This document shows positions 26,460 through 35,770 of a DNA stretch of 64,000 nucleotides, piece after piece. The stretch's first letter is position 1, and each line of letters starts with the position of its first letter. The notes under the pieces were generated by a model. That model had not been told where the DNA came from. It made no database searches and saw only the letters and a list, made by a program, of their open reading frames with translations. Source of the DNA: AC2028 sp002373595 (GTDB lineage Bacteria > Bacillota > Clostridia > Lachnospirales > Lachnospiraceae); NCBI GenBank assembly GCA_946616365.1, contig CAMOIX010000005.1:31589-95588 (forward strand), read 5' to 3'. Position numbers and translations under genes: made by a program.

Positions 26460-26800
26460 AATCTCCATTGGACGATTCCTCCTTCTTTAGTTTTAATCTC
26501 CGAAGATTATTATCGGATTTCCGGTACCCTTATCTGATACGCTAAGATTCATTTTTCATATGGCCGGGCGCGTGAGACATATTTAAACGGTTCGGCTGGC
26601 TCTACGCGTATATCCATTATTTGGATCGCCATGTTTTCTCTTTGATCGGATTCGCGGTTACCGGGTTGAGGTGGTCTTAGGTCTCCATTGGTCCATCCTC
26701 CATCGTGGTGTTAACGGTTACTGACTTCTTATCCCATTGGACTGTACCTTCGCTTTCTTTAGATTTCCGTTTGGATGTTGTTATCAGTTTTCTTTGGTAT
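26410..26800 (-). ncRNA. Unidentified structured RNA, about 390 nt
   Basis: A gene-free 700-base gap (26282-26984) holds a consensus minus-strand promoter and, about 390 bases downstream, a perfect 10-bp GC-rich hairpin (26410-26419 with 26433-26442). Between them several helices can form: CCGGTA 26521-26526 with TACCGG 26659-26664; CGCGTGAG 26569-26576 with CTC-T-ACGCG 26600-26608; ATCCA/TGGAT 26612-26626; TAATCT/AGATTA around a 4-base loop at 26494-26509. The motif CCAATGG occurs three times on the RNA. I see no RNase P, tmRNA, SRP or T-box signature. The 3' end may reach 26318 if the flanking inverted repeat belongs to it. Confidence 0.6.
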
Positions 26801-26806
26801 GTGCAT

Positions 26807-26835
26807 ATAATAATCTATAAAAAGATATATGTCAA
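26807..26835 (-). promoter_or_regulatory. Minus-strand sigma-A promoter of the predicted RNA
   Basis: On the minus strand, TTGACA (26830-26835) and TATTAT (26807-26812) are separated by 17 bases. The predicted start is near 26800, and no open reading frame of useful size follows before the DHH gene. Confidence 0.82.
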
Positions 26836-26984
26836 CACCTTTTTTAGAAAAAAGTATAAATAAATTATAAATTGTCTGACAGTTTATTTTTGCCCTTATT
26901 TTTGGTATGCTTATTGGCGGAAAATAGCGTATTTTCGCGATGTTGAAAACATAGCCGGACCCATCCGGCAGCAGGAGGAAGTAA

Positions 26985-27584
26985 ATGAACGTTGTATGTT
27001 TGGACCTTGAAGGTGTACTTGTTCCCGAGATCTGGATCGCTTTTGCGGAAAAGACCGGAATACCCGAGCTCAGAAGGACTACAAGGGATGAGCCCGATTA
27101 CGATAAACTCATGAAATACAGGATCGCCATTCTTAAGGAACACGGCCTCGGACTTAAGGAGATACAGGAAACTATCGCAGGCATTGATCCCATGCCCGGT
27201 GCTAAGGAATTCCTCGATGAATTAAGGAGTATCACTCAGGTGCTGATCCTCAGCGATACATTTACTCAGTTTGCAACTCCTCTTATGAAGAAGCTTGGAT
27301 GGCCTACCATTTTCTGTAATGAACTCGTTGTAGGAGATAATGGGGAGATCACAGATTATCATATGCGCTGCGAGAAGTCGAAGCTCACGACAGTAAAGGC
27401 TCTTCAGAGTGCAGGCTTTGAGACCATTGCCAGCGGAGACTCCTTCAATGATCTCGGTATGATAGAAGCAAGTAAGGCGGGATTTCTTTTCCGTACTACC
27501 GATAAGCTTAAAGCTGATTATCCCATGTACCCCGCATACGAGACCTATGATGAACTCCTTGCAGGAATAAAGGCAGCGCTTTGA
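26985..27584 (+). CDS. thrH: ThrH-type HAD phosphatase (phosphoserine phosphatase/homoserine phosphotransferase)
   Basis: A 199-residue HAD-superfamily protein. Its N-terminus MNVVCLDLEGVLVPEIW is almost diagnostic of ThrH, with the nucleophile D7 in DLE; later motifs are LILSDTF and GDSFNDLGM. ThrH can dephosphorylate phosphoserine and transfer the phosphate to homoserine, linking serine and threonine synthesis. A GCAGGAGGAAG site precedes the ATG. A weak extended -10 (TGGTATGCT near 26905) may serve it. The stop codon overlaps the TTG start of truA. Confidence 0.87.
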   Translation: MNVVCLDLEGVLVPEIWIAFAEKTGIPELRRTTRDEPDYDKLMKYRIAILKEHGLGLKEIQETIAGIDPMPGAKEFLDELRSITQVLILSDTFTQFATPLMKKLGWPTIFCNELVVGDNGEITDYHMRCEKSKLTTVKALQSAGFETIASGDSFNDLGMIEASKAGFLFRTTDKLKADYPMYPAYETYDELLAGIKAAL

Positions 27585-28339
27585 GCGAAAAGAATTACAG
27601 ACTCACAATCAGTTATGACGGTTCGAGGTATCAGGGCTGGGAACATCAGCCCGGTACCGATATGACCATTCAGGGCAAGATAGAGAATGTCCTGGCACTC
27701 ATGCTTGGATTCGAAGAAGGCAGAGTTCCGGAAGTGATCGGATCAGGCAGGACCGATGCCGGTGTACACGCGGAAGCTATGATCGCTAACGTGATCATGG
27801 ACACTCCGATGAAAGAGAATGAGATAAGGGATTATCTCAACAGGTACCTCCCGGATGACATCTGTGTCGGAAATGTATCAGAGGCGTCCCCGAGATTTCA
27901 TTCGAGATACAATGCTACGGGCAAGACTTACAGGTATACATGCTATGTGGGAGATACCAAACCGCTCTTCGATAGAAAGTATGTATATGTGCCGGATGGA
28001 ATCCCTGATATCGACAGGATGAGAGAGGCAGCAAAGTACCTCGTGGGAGAACACGATTTTGCCTCGTACTGTGCGCACGCAGGTAAAAAGAAATCGACGG
28101 TGCGCGAGATCTATTCGATAGACATAAACCGTAAGAACGATCGGATAACATTTATTTACCATGGTTCGGGATTCCTGCAATACATGGTCAGGATACTCAC
28201 CGGCACGCTCTTGGAGGTCGGGCTTGGAAAGAGAGATCCGGACAGCATCCCTCAGCTTACGGAGTGCAGGGATCGTACGCAGGCAGGTTTTACAGCGCCG
28301 GCATGCGGACTCTGTATGGTAAAGGTTGATTACGATTAA
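27581..28339 (+). CDS. truA: tRNA pseudouridine38-40 synthase TruA
   Basis: A 252-residue protein with a TTG start inside the thrH stop (TTGA overlap), which implies translational coupling. The catalytic aspartate lies in GSGRTDAGVHAEA; other family motifs are the early TISYDGSRYQGW and the late GSGFLQYMVR. It modifies U38-U40 in tRNA anticodon arms. The next gene begins 3 bases after its stop. Confidence 0.95.
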   Translation: MSEKNYRLTISYDGSRYQGWEHQPGTDMTIQGKIENVLALMLGFEEGRVPEVIGSGRTDAGVHAEAMIANVIMDTPMKENEIRDYLNRYLPDDICVGNVSEASPRFHSRYNATGKTYRYTCYVGDTKPLFDRKYVYVPDGIPDIDRMREAAKYLVGEHDFASYCAHAGKKKSTVREIYSIDINRKNDRITFIYHGSGFLQYMVRILTGTLLEVGLGKRDPDSIPQLTECRDRTQAGFTAPACGLCMVKVDYD

Positions 28340-28342
28340 CAA

Positions 28343-30082
28343 ATGAAAGATATACTCAAGAAATTAAATAAGCTTCTCGATGCAAAACAGAAGCGTACAA
28401 TGGCCGGACTCGGAGTGCTCATGGTGATAGGAGCGGTACTTCAGACCGCAGGCGTGAGCATGCTCGTCAGCGTGGTCAGCGTAGTTGTTGACCCCGAAGC
28501 TGTAAGCCGAAGCAAGCTTGCGAGTATGGCGTACAAGATCATGGGTACGGATGATTTCTCGTCCTTCTCCGTGATGGTAATGGTCATGCTGGTCATAGTT
28601 TTTATACTCAAGAATCTATTTTTATACATCCAGCAGAAGGCGATGTATGCTTTTGTATATACCAATCAGTTCCGTACATCCGAACTGATGATGAAGAATT
28701 ATATCCGCAGGAACTACGAGTACTTCCTTAATGCGGAGACTGCGGTCGTCCAGAGAAGTATCACTTCCGACGTCAACAATATGTACGCTCTCATTCTTGC
28801 ACTCTTGCAGATGGCGTCGGACGGAGTTGTCAGTGCATGCGTCATAGCGTTCTGTCTGGTCAAGAGTGGCGTGATGACCATTATCATGGCAGTGGTACTC
28901 GGAGTGCTCCTTCTTATCATCAAGAATGTCTTAAAACCGATCATGAGGAAAGCCGGAGAGGACAATCAGGAATACTACAGCGGACTTTTCAAATGGATAT
29001 CCCAGATGGTGCAGGGCATCAAGGACGTGAAGGTGTTCGGAAGAGAGAAGTACTTCATCGACTGCTATTGTGATTGCGGAAAAGGATATGTGGGCGCTGT
29101 CCAGAAATACAGCCTCTACAACAGCATCCCCAAGCTCCTCATAGAGACGGCCTGCGTTGCTGCTATGGTCGGATATATGATAGTGCTGGTGCTCAGCGGA
29201 GCGTCGACGGACAATATGCTCTCCGTTCTCACGACTCTGGCTGCGGCGGCATTTGTTCTTCTGCCTGCAGTGAACCGTATTAACAACCAGCTCAACTCCG
29301 TTTCATACTTTGAGCCTTTCCTCAGAAATGTAAGTGACAATCTTCAGTATGAGATCAGCAGAGAAAATACCGACGTATCCGGCGTGATCACCGATGAAGA
29401 CAGGATAGAAGTAAAGAAAAACATTGTGCTCGAGCACATGACATACAGTTATCCGAATACGGATAAAAAGATACTTGATGATGCGACCATGGAGATACCT
29501 GTCGGATCGTCAGTCGGCATAGTCGGAACAACCGGCGCCGGAAAGAGTACCGTAGCCGATATTCTTTTAGGGCTCCTTGATCTGCAGGAGGGAAAGATAC
29601 TCGCGGACGGCAGGGACATAAAGGACAATTACAGAGGATTCCTCAAAAATATCGGATATATTCCTCAGGTCATATATATGCTCGATGACAACATAAGACG
29701 CAATGTCGCATTCGGCATCAAGGATGAGGATATCGATGATGACAAAGTCTGGAAAGCTCTGGAAGAAGCGAAACTTGATGAATTCGTAAAGGGGCTTCCG
29801 GATGGACTTGATACCGGAATAGGAGAAAGAGGAATAAGAATCTCCGGTGGACAGCGTCAGAGGATAGGCATAGCGAGAGCGCTCTATCACGATCCGGATA
29901 TACTTATAATGGATGAGGCGACATCTTCTCTTGACGGAGAAACCGAGAAGGCGATCATGGATTCGATCAATACCTTCCTTGGAAAGAAGACTATGGTGAT
30001 CATCGCACACAGACTTCAGACAATAGAGAAGTGCGATACCGTTTACAGGGTTGAGAATGGGCAGATCAAACGGGAAAAGTAA
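28343..30082 (+). CDS. ABC exporter (PglK/MsbA-like), full NBD
   Basis: A 579-residue half-transporter: a six-helix exporter domain (about 15-320) and an intact nucleotide-binding domain (about 355-579). Walker A is GTTGAGKST, the signature ISGGQRQR and Walker B LIMDEATSSLD. This contrasts with the dead ABC protein at 14532. PglK-type exporters flip lipid-linked oligosaccharides; the adjacent glycan genes fit that role, but the substrate is inferred. It starts 3 bases after truA without a clear ribosome binding site and overlaps the SGNH gene at its end. Confidence 0.87.
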   Translation: MKDILKKLNKLLDAKQKRTMAGLGVLMVIGAVLQTAGVSMLVSVVSVVVDPEAVSRSKLASMAYKIMGTDDFSSFSVMVMVMLVIVFILKNLFLYIQQKAMYAFVYTNQFRTSELMMKNYIRRNYEYFLNAETAVVQRSITSDVNNMYALILALLQMASDGVVSACVIAFCLVKSGVMTIIMAVVLGVLLLIIKNVLKPIMRKAGEDNQEYYSGLFKWISQMVQGIKDVKVFGREKYFIDCYCDCGKGYVGAVQKYSLYNSIPKLLIETACVAAMVGYMIVLVLSGASTDNMLSVLTTLAAAAFVLLPAVNRINNQLNSVSYFEPFLRNVSDNLQYEISRENTDVSGVITDEDRIEVKKNIVLEHMTYSYPNTDKKILDDATMEIPVGSSVGIVGTTGAGKSTVADILLGLLDLQEGKILADGRDIKDNYRGFLKNIGYIPQVIYMLDDNIRRNVAFGIKDEDIDDDKVWKALEEAKLDEFVKGLPDGLDTGIGERGIRISGGQRQRIGIARALYHDPDILIMDEATSSLDGETEKAIMDSINTFLGKKTMVIIAHRLQTIEKCDTVYRVENGQIKREK

Positions 30083-30902
30083 AAGGCATATATTGGAACC
30101 TGCTATCGCGATCGTAGCATTCATATGCTTTTTTGTATTTATATATCTGCCGACTCAGAAGAGGACGGGAACCGAAACGGCTGATGTCGTGATCTTCGGA
30201 GACAGTATATATGCAAATGAATGTAACGGCAGATATACCGCCGACTACTTAAGAGAACTGACTGACAGGAATATAAAGGATTTTTCTCTGGGCGGAACGA
30301 CAATGGCATTTATCGATATCGACACCACTGCCGGATACCTGTACGATCAATGCAATATGGCAGCCATCGCAGATGCGTTTGAAGCTTCCGATTTTGCCGT
30401 CCAGAAGAATGCGATATATAACAAGGCACTCACTCAGGATTTTGCAGAGAAATTTGATGAGATGAGTAAGGTCGATATCGCCAGGGTGAACACCGTGGTG
30501 ATCGGACAGATGCTTAATGATTACCATGCGGGTGTACCGATCGGTGATACCGTAAAGGGAGATGACAGATATACATACGAAGGAGCACTTAGAAGTGTGA
30601 TACGCACTTTCAAGAAGCTGAATCCGGACATCAGGATATTTGTAACATCGGCCACATATACCTGGTATGTACAGACCGGGGACACTTGTGAGAATAATGA
30701 CTTCGGCGGGGGCTATCTGGAAGATTATGTGAGCGCTGCCGAGAAGGTATGCCTGGATGAGGGTGTGACGTTCGTGGATCTCTATCACGATCTGTATGAT
30801 ACGAATGAGGAGTGGAGCGTATATTCCGCTGACGGACTTCATCCCAACAATAACGGAATGGAGATCATAGCACGCAGGATCGCGGAGGCTTTGAGTAAAT
30901 GA
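30057..30902 (+). CDS. Membrane-anchored SGNH/GDSL hydrolase
   Basis: The ATG at 30057 is preferred over a TTG six bases earlier; an ACAGGG site precedes it, and it overlaps the ABC gene by 26 bases. The 281-residue product has an N-terminal membrane anchor (about 15-33) and an extracytoplasmic SGNH fold. The nucleophile S50 lies in FGDSIY, a GGT block follows (SLGGTTMAF), and D259/H262 form the DGLH catalytic pair. Such enzymes often remove or add O-acyl groups on surface glycans, which fits the glycan genes on both sides. A degenerate relative lies at 37634. Confidence 0.82.
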   Translation: MGRSNGKSKRHILEPAIAIVAFICFFVFIYLPTQKRTGTETADVVIFGDSIYANECNGRYTADYLRELTDRNIKDFSLGGTTMAFIDIDTTAGYLYDQCNMAAIADAFEASDFAVQKNAIYNKALTQDFAEKFDEMSKVDIARVNTVVIGQMLNDYHAGVPIGDTVKGDDRYTYEGALRSVIRTFKKLNPDIRIFVTSATYTWYVQTGDTCENNDFGGGYLEDYVSAAEKVCLDEGVTFVDLYHDLYDTNEEWSVYSADGLHPNNNGMEIIARRIAEALSK

Positions 30903-32449
30903 TGAGATCTTTGATTGAGACCTTCGAAATGAAGATGAGCAAAGTGACGGGCGAAGAGAAGACTTCTCTTTGCACTGCCCTTGTGTGCGGACTTATTACG
31001 CATGCACCTATTATGCTTTCGGATATACCGAATCACGACGGACTGGCCAGCATGCATTTTAATCAGGATATGATCACGTCGGGAAGGTGGTTCCTCACTG
31101 TTGCATGCGGTATATCGAGCCATTATACGATCCCGTGGATAATTGGGATCCTGGGGCTTATATATATTGCAATCGCTTCGGCACTCATTACTTCCCATCT
31201 CAAAGTAAAGGGAAAAGTATTTGCCTCACTTATCGGAATGGTCATGGCTTCATTTCCTGCGCTGGCGTCAACATTTGCGTATGTATATACGCTTGACGGA
31301 TATATGCTGGGACTTCTCCTTGCGGTAACGGCAGCGTATCTTGTCGGCAAGAATGACAGGAACTGGTTTGTCGGAGGACTGTGCCTAGCTTTCAGTATGG
31401 GCATATATCAGACATATCTTTCTTTTGCCATGCTGCTCTCGCTTGCGGGGATAGCGATGACGGCAGCAGGTTCCCTTAAGAAAAACGAAAAGATAAAGAG
31501 CTGTCTTTCGTATCTCTATATGGGGATCACAGGATGTGCACTTTACTATATAACGCTGAGAATACTGCTCGCGATAAGAGGGCTTGAACTTAATACATAT
31601 CAGGGGATCAGCGGGCTTGAAGGAAACTTTGTCGGAAATACATTCTCTGCGATACCGGGTGCTTTTTCAGACTTTATCGGAGTATGGCATATCAGAGCAC
31701 TGTGGGGAAATGCAGCAGGACTCATTGCCATAGGCGTGCTGATGCTCAGTGCTCTTTGTACGATCCTGACCGCGGCAGTGAAGAAAAAGTGGTTTGCAAA
31801 TCCCTGGTTTTACTGGGTGCTCCTCATAGAGATCGCGATGATCCCGCTATCCGTCAACTTCACGCTTCTTCTTACGCCTGACGGAAACTATCATATGATA
31901 ATGAGATACCCGTGGGTATGCCTTATCATATTTGCGATCGCCGTATCATCTCACTCTAAGATCACGGGGAAGAAGATCGGAGTACTTGCGGAGAATGCAG
32001 TTATCGTTGCGGCGATGCTCATTACTGTCGTATATGTGACGGAGACTAACATAGGGTATTCCAATCTGAACAAAAAGTATGAGAAGACATATGCGTATTG
32101 TATCAGACTTCTTGACCGCATAGAACAGACTCCGGGGTATTATCAAGGGATACCTGTAGTCATACTCGGAGTTATAGGGGATGAGCAGTTCCCGACTACA
32201 GATATCACATCGGATGTAACGGGAAGCATGACCGGACTTTCGGGAGATTTTCTCATCTATACTGCTCCGAATTATGACTCGTTCATCAGGAATTACCTCG
32301 GAGCGTCGCTTAATATCCTTCCGCTTTCGGAAGTGGAGAAGATATATTATACTGATGAATATGTTGATATGGAGAGTTTCCCCGGAGAGTCGAGTGTTAA
32401 ACTCATCGACGGAGTGATCTGTGTCAAGACAGAGAACTACAACAGATAA
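30899..32449 (+). CDS. GtrII-like membrane glycosyltransferase
   Basis: A 516-residue polytopic protein (about ten membrane helices, then an outer C-terminal domain of about 110 residues). It resembles the GtrII family: the N-terminal loop contains NHDGLASMHFNQDMITSGRWF, with the S/T-x-GRW motif typical of that family. GtrII-type enzymes transfer a sugar from a polyprenyl phosphate carrier to a surface glycan outside the membrane. The next gene encodes the GtrB-type enzyme that would load the carrier. It overlaps the SGNH stop. Confidence 0.75.
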   Translation: MMRSLIETFEMKMSKVTGEEKTSLCTALVCGLITHAPIMLSDIPNHDGLASMHFNQDMITSGRWFLTVACGISSHYTIPWIIGILGLIYIAIASALITSHLKVKGKVFASLIGMVMASFPALASTFAYVYTLDGYMLGLLLAVTAAYLVGKNDRNWFVGGLCLAFSMGIYQTYLSFAMLLSLAGIAMTAAGSLKKNEKIKSCLSYLYMGITGCALYYITLRILLAIRGLELNTYQGISGLEGNFVGNTFSAIPGAFSDFIGVWHIRALWGNAAGLIAIGVLMLSALCTILTAAVKKKWFANPWFYWVLLIEIAMIPLSVNFTLLLTPDGNYHMIMRYPWVCLIIFAIAVSSHSKITGKKIGVLAENAVIVAAMLITVVYVTETNIGYSNLNKKYEKTYAYCIRLLDRIEQTPGYYQGIPVVILGVIGDEQFPTTDITSDVTGSMTGLSGDFLIYTAPNYDSFIRNYLGASLNILPLSEVEKIYYTDEYVDMESFPGESSVKLIDGVICVKTENYNR

Positions 32450-32461
32450 AGGAGTGGTGAT

Positions 32462-33439
32462 ATGCCTCTTATCTCGATCGTCATGCCGGCTTACAACGAA
32501 GAAGCAAATATCAAACCCGCTGTAGCGGCACTTGTTCAGACTTTTGAGGCTCTGAACAAAAAGTATGACGGAAACAAAAAATATGATCACGAGATCGTCT
32601 TTGTGAGCGATGGATCTAAAGACGGTACTTTTGAGACGATAGTAGAGGAGAGAAAAGCAGTCTCTTCCATAAAGGGAATAGAGTTCTCAAGAAACTTCGG
32701 CAAGGAAGCTGCGATATTTGCGGGACTTGAGATCGCGTCGGGAGATGCGGTGATAGTTATGGACAGTGATCTGCAGCATCCCGTAGACACCATCCCTGAA
32801 ATGATCGAAAAGTGGGAGAGCGGTGCCGAGGTTGTGGAAGGCATCAAGCTGAGCCGTGGCAAAGAAGGATTCTTCCACAGGATGGCAGCGGGAACTTTTT
32901 ATCGGATCATGTCTTTCCTGATAAAGATTGATATGAACTCATCATCTGATTTTAAACTTTTGGACAGAAAGGTGGTCGACACACTGCTTACACTGCCGGA
33001 GAGAAATACATTTTTCAGAGCGCTCTCCTTCTGGGTAGGATATAAGCGCGAGGAAGTATATTATGAGGTCAGAGAGCGCCAAAGCGGAGTGAGCAAGTGG
33101 TCGTTCAGAAGCCTTGTGAGATATGCGATCAGGAATGCGACATCGTTCAGTACACTTCCTCTTCAGCTGGTCACATGGATGGGATGGCTGTCGATCGTAT
33201 TCGGTATAGTCCTCGGGATCCAGACCCTTGTCAAATTCTTCATGGGGACATCGCTCGGAGGATTTACAACGGTTATTCTGCTGATACTTATCATAGGCGG
33301 TCTGCTGATGCTCAGCCTTGGTATCATAGGTCATTATCTCGGACGTATTTACGAAGAGGTAAAGGGAAGACCTAAATATATAATAAGCAAAGTTACGGAT
33401 AATATATCCGATAGTGTGAAAGGGGTATGGAAGAAATGA
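32462..33439 (+). CDS. GtrB-type polyprenyl-phosphate glycosyltransferase
   Basis: A 325-residue GT2 enzyme. The N-terminal GT-A domain has ISIVMPAYNEEANI and the metal motif VMDSDLQHP; two C-terminal helices (about 230-300) anchor it in the membrane, as in GtrB/DpmS-like enzymes. It would transfer a nucleotide-activated sugar to undecaprenyl phosphate. Together with the GtrII-like protein it forms the enzyme part of a Gtr glycan-modification module; a small GtrA flippase is not seen. A GGAGTGGT site precedes the ATG. Confidence 0.87.
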   Translation: MPLISIVMPAYNEEANIKPAVAALVQTFEALNKKYDGNKKYDHEIVFVSDGSKDGTFETIVEERKAVSSIKGIEFSRNFGKEAAIFAGLEIASGDAVIVMDSDLQHPVDTIPEMIEKWESGAEVVEGIKLSRGKEGFFHRMAAGTFYRIMSFLIKIDMNSSSDFKLLDRKVVDTLLTLPERNTFFRALSFWVGYKREEVYYEVRERQSGVSKWSFRSLVRYAIRNATSFSTLPLQLVTWMGWLSIVFGIVLGIQTLVKFFMGTSLGGFTTVILLILIIGGLLMLSLGIIGHYLGRIYEEVKGRPKYIISKVTDNISDSVKGVWKK

Positions 33440-34566
33440 TCAATTTTAATGTTCCTCCGTTTGCGGAGAAGGCTACGGATTATATCCTGGAGTGTGTAAA
33501 GAACCAGAAGATCTGCGGTGACGGACAGTATACCAGGAAAGTAAACGCATGGCTTGAGGAAAGAACCGGTACAGCCAAGGCTCTCATGACCACATCCTGT
33601 ACGCATGCGACGGAGCTGGCTGCTCTTCTTTGCAATATAGGCCCCGGCGATGAAGTTATCATGCCTTCGTATACATTTGTTTCCACTGCCGATGCATTTG
33701 TACTTCGCGGAGCCACTCCCGTTTTCGTTGATATCAGACCTGATACGATGAATATCGATGAGACCAAGATCGAAGCTGCCATCACCGAGAAGACCAAAGC
33801 GATAGTTCCTGTTCACTATGCCGGAGTCGGCTGTGAGATGGATACGATAATGGACATCGCAAAGAGACATTCGCTCAAGGTAGTGGAAGATGCTGCACAG
33901 GGTATCATGGCCGAGTATAAGGGGAAGGCACTCGGAACCTTCGGAGAGTTTGGTGCGTTCAGTTTCCATGAGACCAAGAATTACAGTTCGGGTGAAGGCG
34001 GAGCGCTTCTTATCAGGGATGAGAAGGATATTGAGGATGCAGAGATCATCCGCGAGAAAGGAACGAACAGAAGTAAATTCTTCAGAGGACAGATAGACAA
34101 GTATACTTGGGTTAATCAGGGATCGTCATATCTGCCTAGTGATATGAATGCGGCATATCTGTATGCTCAGCTTGAGATCGCAGATGAGATAAATGATGCG
34201 AGACTTTCATGCTGGAACAGATACTATGAGAATCTTACGTCTCTCAAGGAAGCCGGAAAGATCGAGCTTCCGACCGTTCCCACGCACTGCAAGCACAATG
34301 CACATATGTTTTATATCAAAGCTGCGGATATAAATGAGAGAACTGAACTCATCTCTTATCTGAAGAGCAAAGAGATCATGTCCGTGTTCCACTATATCCC
34401 GCTTCACTCTGCACCCGCAGGACAGAAGTTCGGAAGGTTTAACGGAGAGGATAAGTACACGACGCGCGAGAGCGAGAGACTGGCAAGACTTCCGCTGTAT
34501 TACGGACTGACTCTCGAGCAGGTTGATTATATCAGCGATATGATAAAGGGATTTTATGGTGCGTAG
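33436..34566 (+). CDS. wecE: dTDP-4-amino-4,6-dideoxygalactose transaminase
   Basis: The start at 33436 (MINFNVPPF) fits the family and has AGGGGT about 8 bases upstream; it gives 376 residues, the same as E. coli WecE. Long stretches match WecE closely, for example GDEVIMPSYTFVSTADAFVL. The PLP lysine is K181 in SFHETKNYSSGEGG. The enzyme would convert dTDP-4-dehydro-6-deoxy-D-glucose, the RfbB product, to dTDP-Fuc4N. No acyltransferase such as WecD is visible, so the sugar may be used unacetylated or be modified elsewhere. It overlaps both neighbours. Confidence 0.92.
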   Translation: MINFNVPPFAEKATDYILECVKNQKICGDGQYTRKVNAWLEERTGTAKALMTTSCTHATELAALLCNIGPGDEVIMPSYTFVSTADAFVLRGATPVFVDIRPDTMNIDETKIEAAITEKTKAIVPVHYAGVGCEMDTIMDIAKRHSLKVVEDAAQGIMAEYKGKALGTFGEFGAFSFHETKNYSSGEGGALLIRDEKDIEDAEIIREKGTNRSKFFRGQIDKYTWVNQGSSYLPSDMNAAYLYAQLEIADEINDARLSCWNRYYENLTSLKEAGKIELPTVPTHCKHNAHMFYIKAADINERTELISYLKSKEIMSVFHYIPLHSAPAGQKFGRFNGEDKYTTRESERLARLPLYYGLTLEQVDYISDMIKGFYGA

Positions 34567-35770
34567 AAGCCTTAAATACTTTCTGTATATAGGCTTTTCG
34601 ATCCAGATCATTTTAGGAATAATCTGGGGAGTGTTAAATATCTCTGCTGTTCAGCCGCTTGGAGAATTCCAGGTAAAGATGCTGTCCGAAAAAGGATACG
34701 CAGGTGCGACATCGCTCATATATCTGATCCAGTTTGCACTGGCACTCTACTCGGTGGGATACTTTTTTGTTTCTTCCGGTATAGTAAAGGTCGGCAGAAA
34801 AACTGCGATCTGGTGCGCGTTTGCAATTAATACATTTCCCATGATCATGCAGGTGCATATGGCTTTGCTGCCGTATTCCCTGCTTTTTTCTTTGACATTT
34901 TTATTCTTTTCGTTTTATGCGGAGAAAAGACCTTTGCCGATGTGCGTGGTTTGGATCCTTTCGGCGGTGGTTATGCCGGAGTACGGGGCGTTGCTTTTGA
35001 TCCCTGCTCTGGTAGCTGTCATTAAGAGTGCCGATAAGAAGCGCGTAAAGATCGCTATGCTGACTGTGGCCATCGCTGTTTCTGCCGGTTCTTTGGTGTG
35101 TGGAGGGATATGCGGACACAGACCAAGGACAGTGGCGGAGACGATGTACGAAAAGGTGGCATGGTCATTCTATACCAAGGATTCCTGGAGGTGGATGCCT
35201 GTCTTTTACGATACGCTCGGTCAGGAATCCATGGAAACTGCCATGACGGATCCGGGCAAAGTGGACAGTGAGATCGTGAGAAGATCGATCGATAAGATGG
35301 GCAAAGACGAGGCGGAGCACTGGTTTGATTTCTATGCCAAGGTGGCATTAAAGGAGAGTTCGAACGGACTTCTTCCGGAGATAGCCAAGGATGCACTCGG
35401 GAACGCGGTCTCCCCTGTGATGATGATCGCCAAGTTTAAAGGGATAGGTAATCATTCGTATATGCTCGGAAACTATGCCGCCATGAAAAGGCATACGCCG
35501 ATGCTCACAAAGATATATGTATATTTTGGACTCTGTTGGTTTCCGGTCGCCGTTGCGACGGGGATGATTTGTTCGACGATCATGCTGATCGGAAAGAATC
35601 GTACGCTTTGGAAAGCGGGCGGCAGTGTTTTTCTGTTTATGATTCTGACAGGGGGAATGATGGCTGCGTGGCACACGCTTACGGATCCTTCCGGCACTCA
35701 GGATTACAAGGTTACGATCTTTGTTACTTCACTTTGGCTGATATTCGGACTCTGCGGAGTGGATGAATGA
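34556..35770 (+). CDS. Polytopic membrane protein of unknown function
   Basis: A 404-residue protein with about ten hydrophobic segments and one larger loop (about 195-290) rich in charged residues. An AAAGGG site lies upstream and the gene overlaps wecE by 11 bases. The layout resembles GT-C type glycosyltransferases or DUF-type proteins of exopolysaccharide clusters, but I see no diagnostic motif. The context suggests a role in building or transferring the surface glycan made by the preceding genes. Confidence 0.65.
   Translation: MVRRSLKYFLYIGFSIQIILGIIWGVLNISAVQPLGEFQVKMLSEKGYAGATSLIYLIQFALALYSVGYFFVSSGIVKVGRKTAIWCAFAINTFPMIMQVHMALLPYSLLFSLTFLFFSFYAEKRPLPMCVVWILSAVVMPEYGALLLIPALVAVIKSADKKRVKIAMLTVAIAVSAGSLVCGGICGHRPRTVAETMYEKVAWSFYTKDSWRWMPVFYDTLGQESMETAMTDPGKVDSEIVRRSIDKMGKDEAEHWFDFYAKVALKESSNGLLPEIAKDALGNAVSPVMMIAKFKGIGNHSYMLGNYAAMKRHTPMLTKIYVYFGLCWFPVAVATGMICSTIMLIGKNRTLWKAGGSVFLFMILTGGMMAAWHTLTDPSGTQDYKVTIFVTSLWLIFGLCGVDE

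Noticed and set aside
26865..27143. A 92-codon minus-strand frame across the thrH start
   Set aside because: It overlaps the conserved ThrH N-terminus on the other strand and has no supporting signals.
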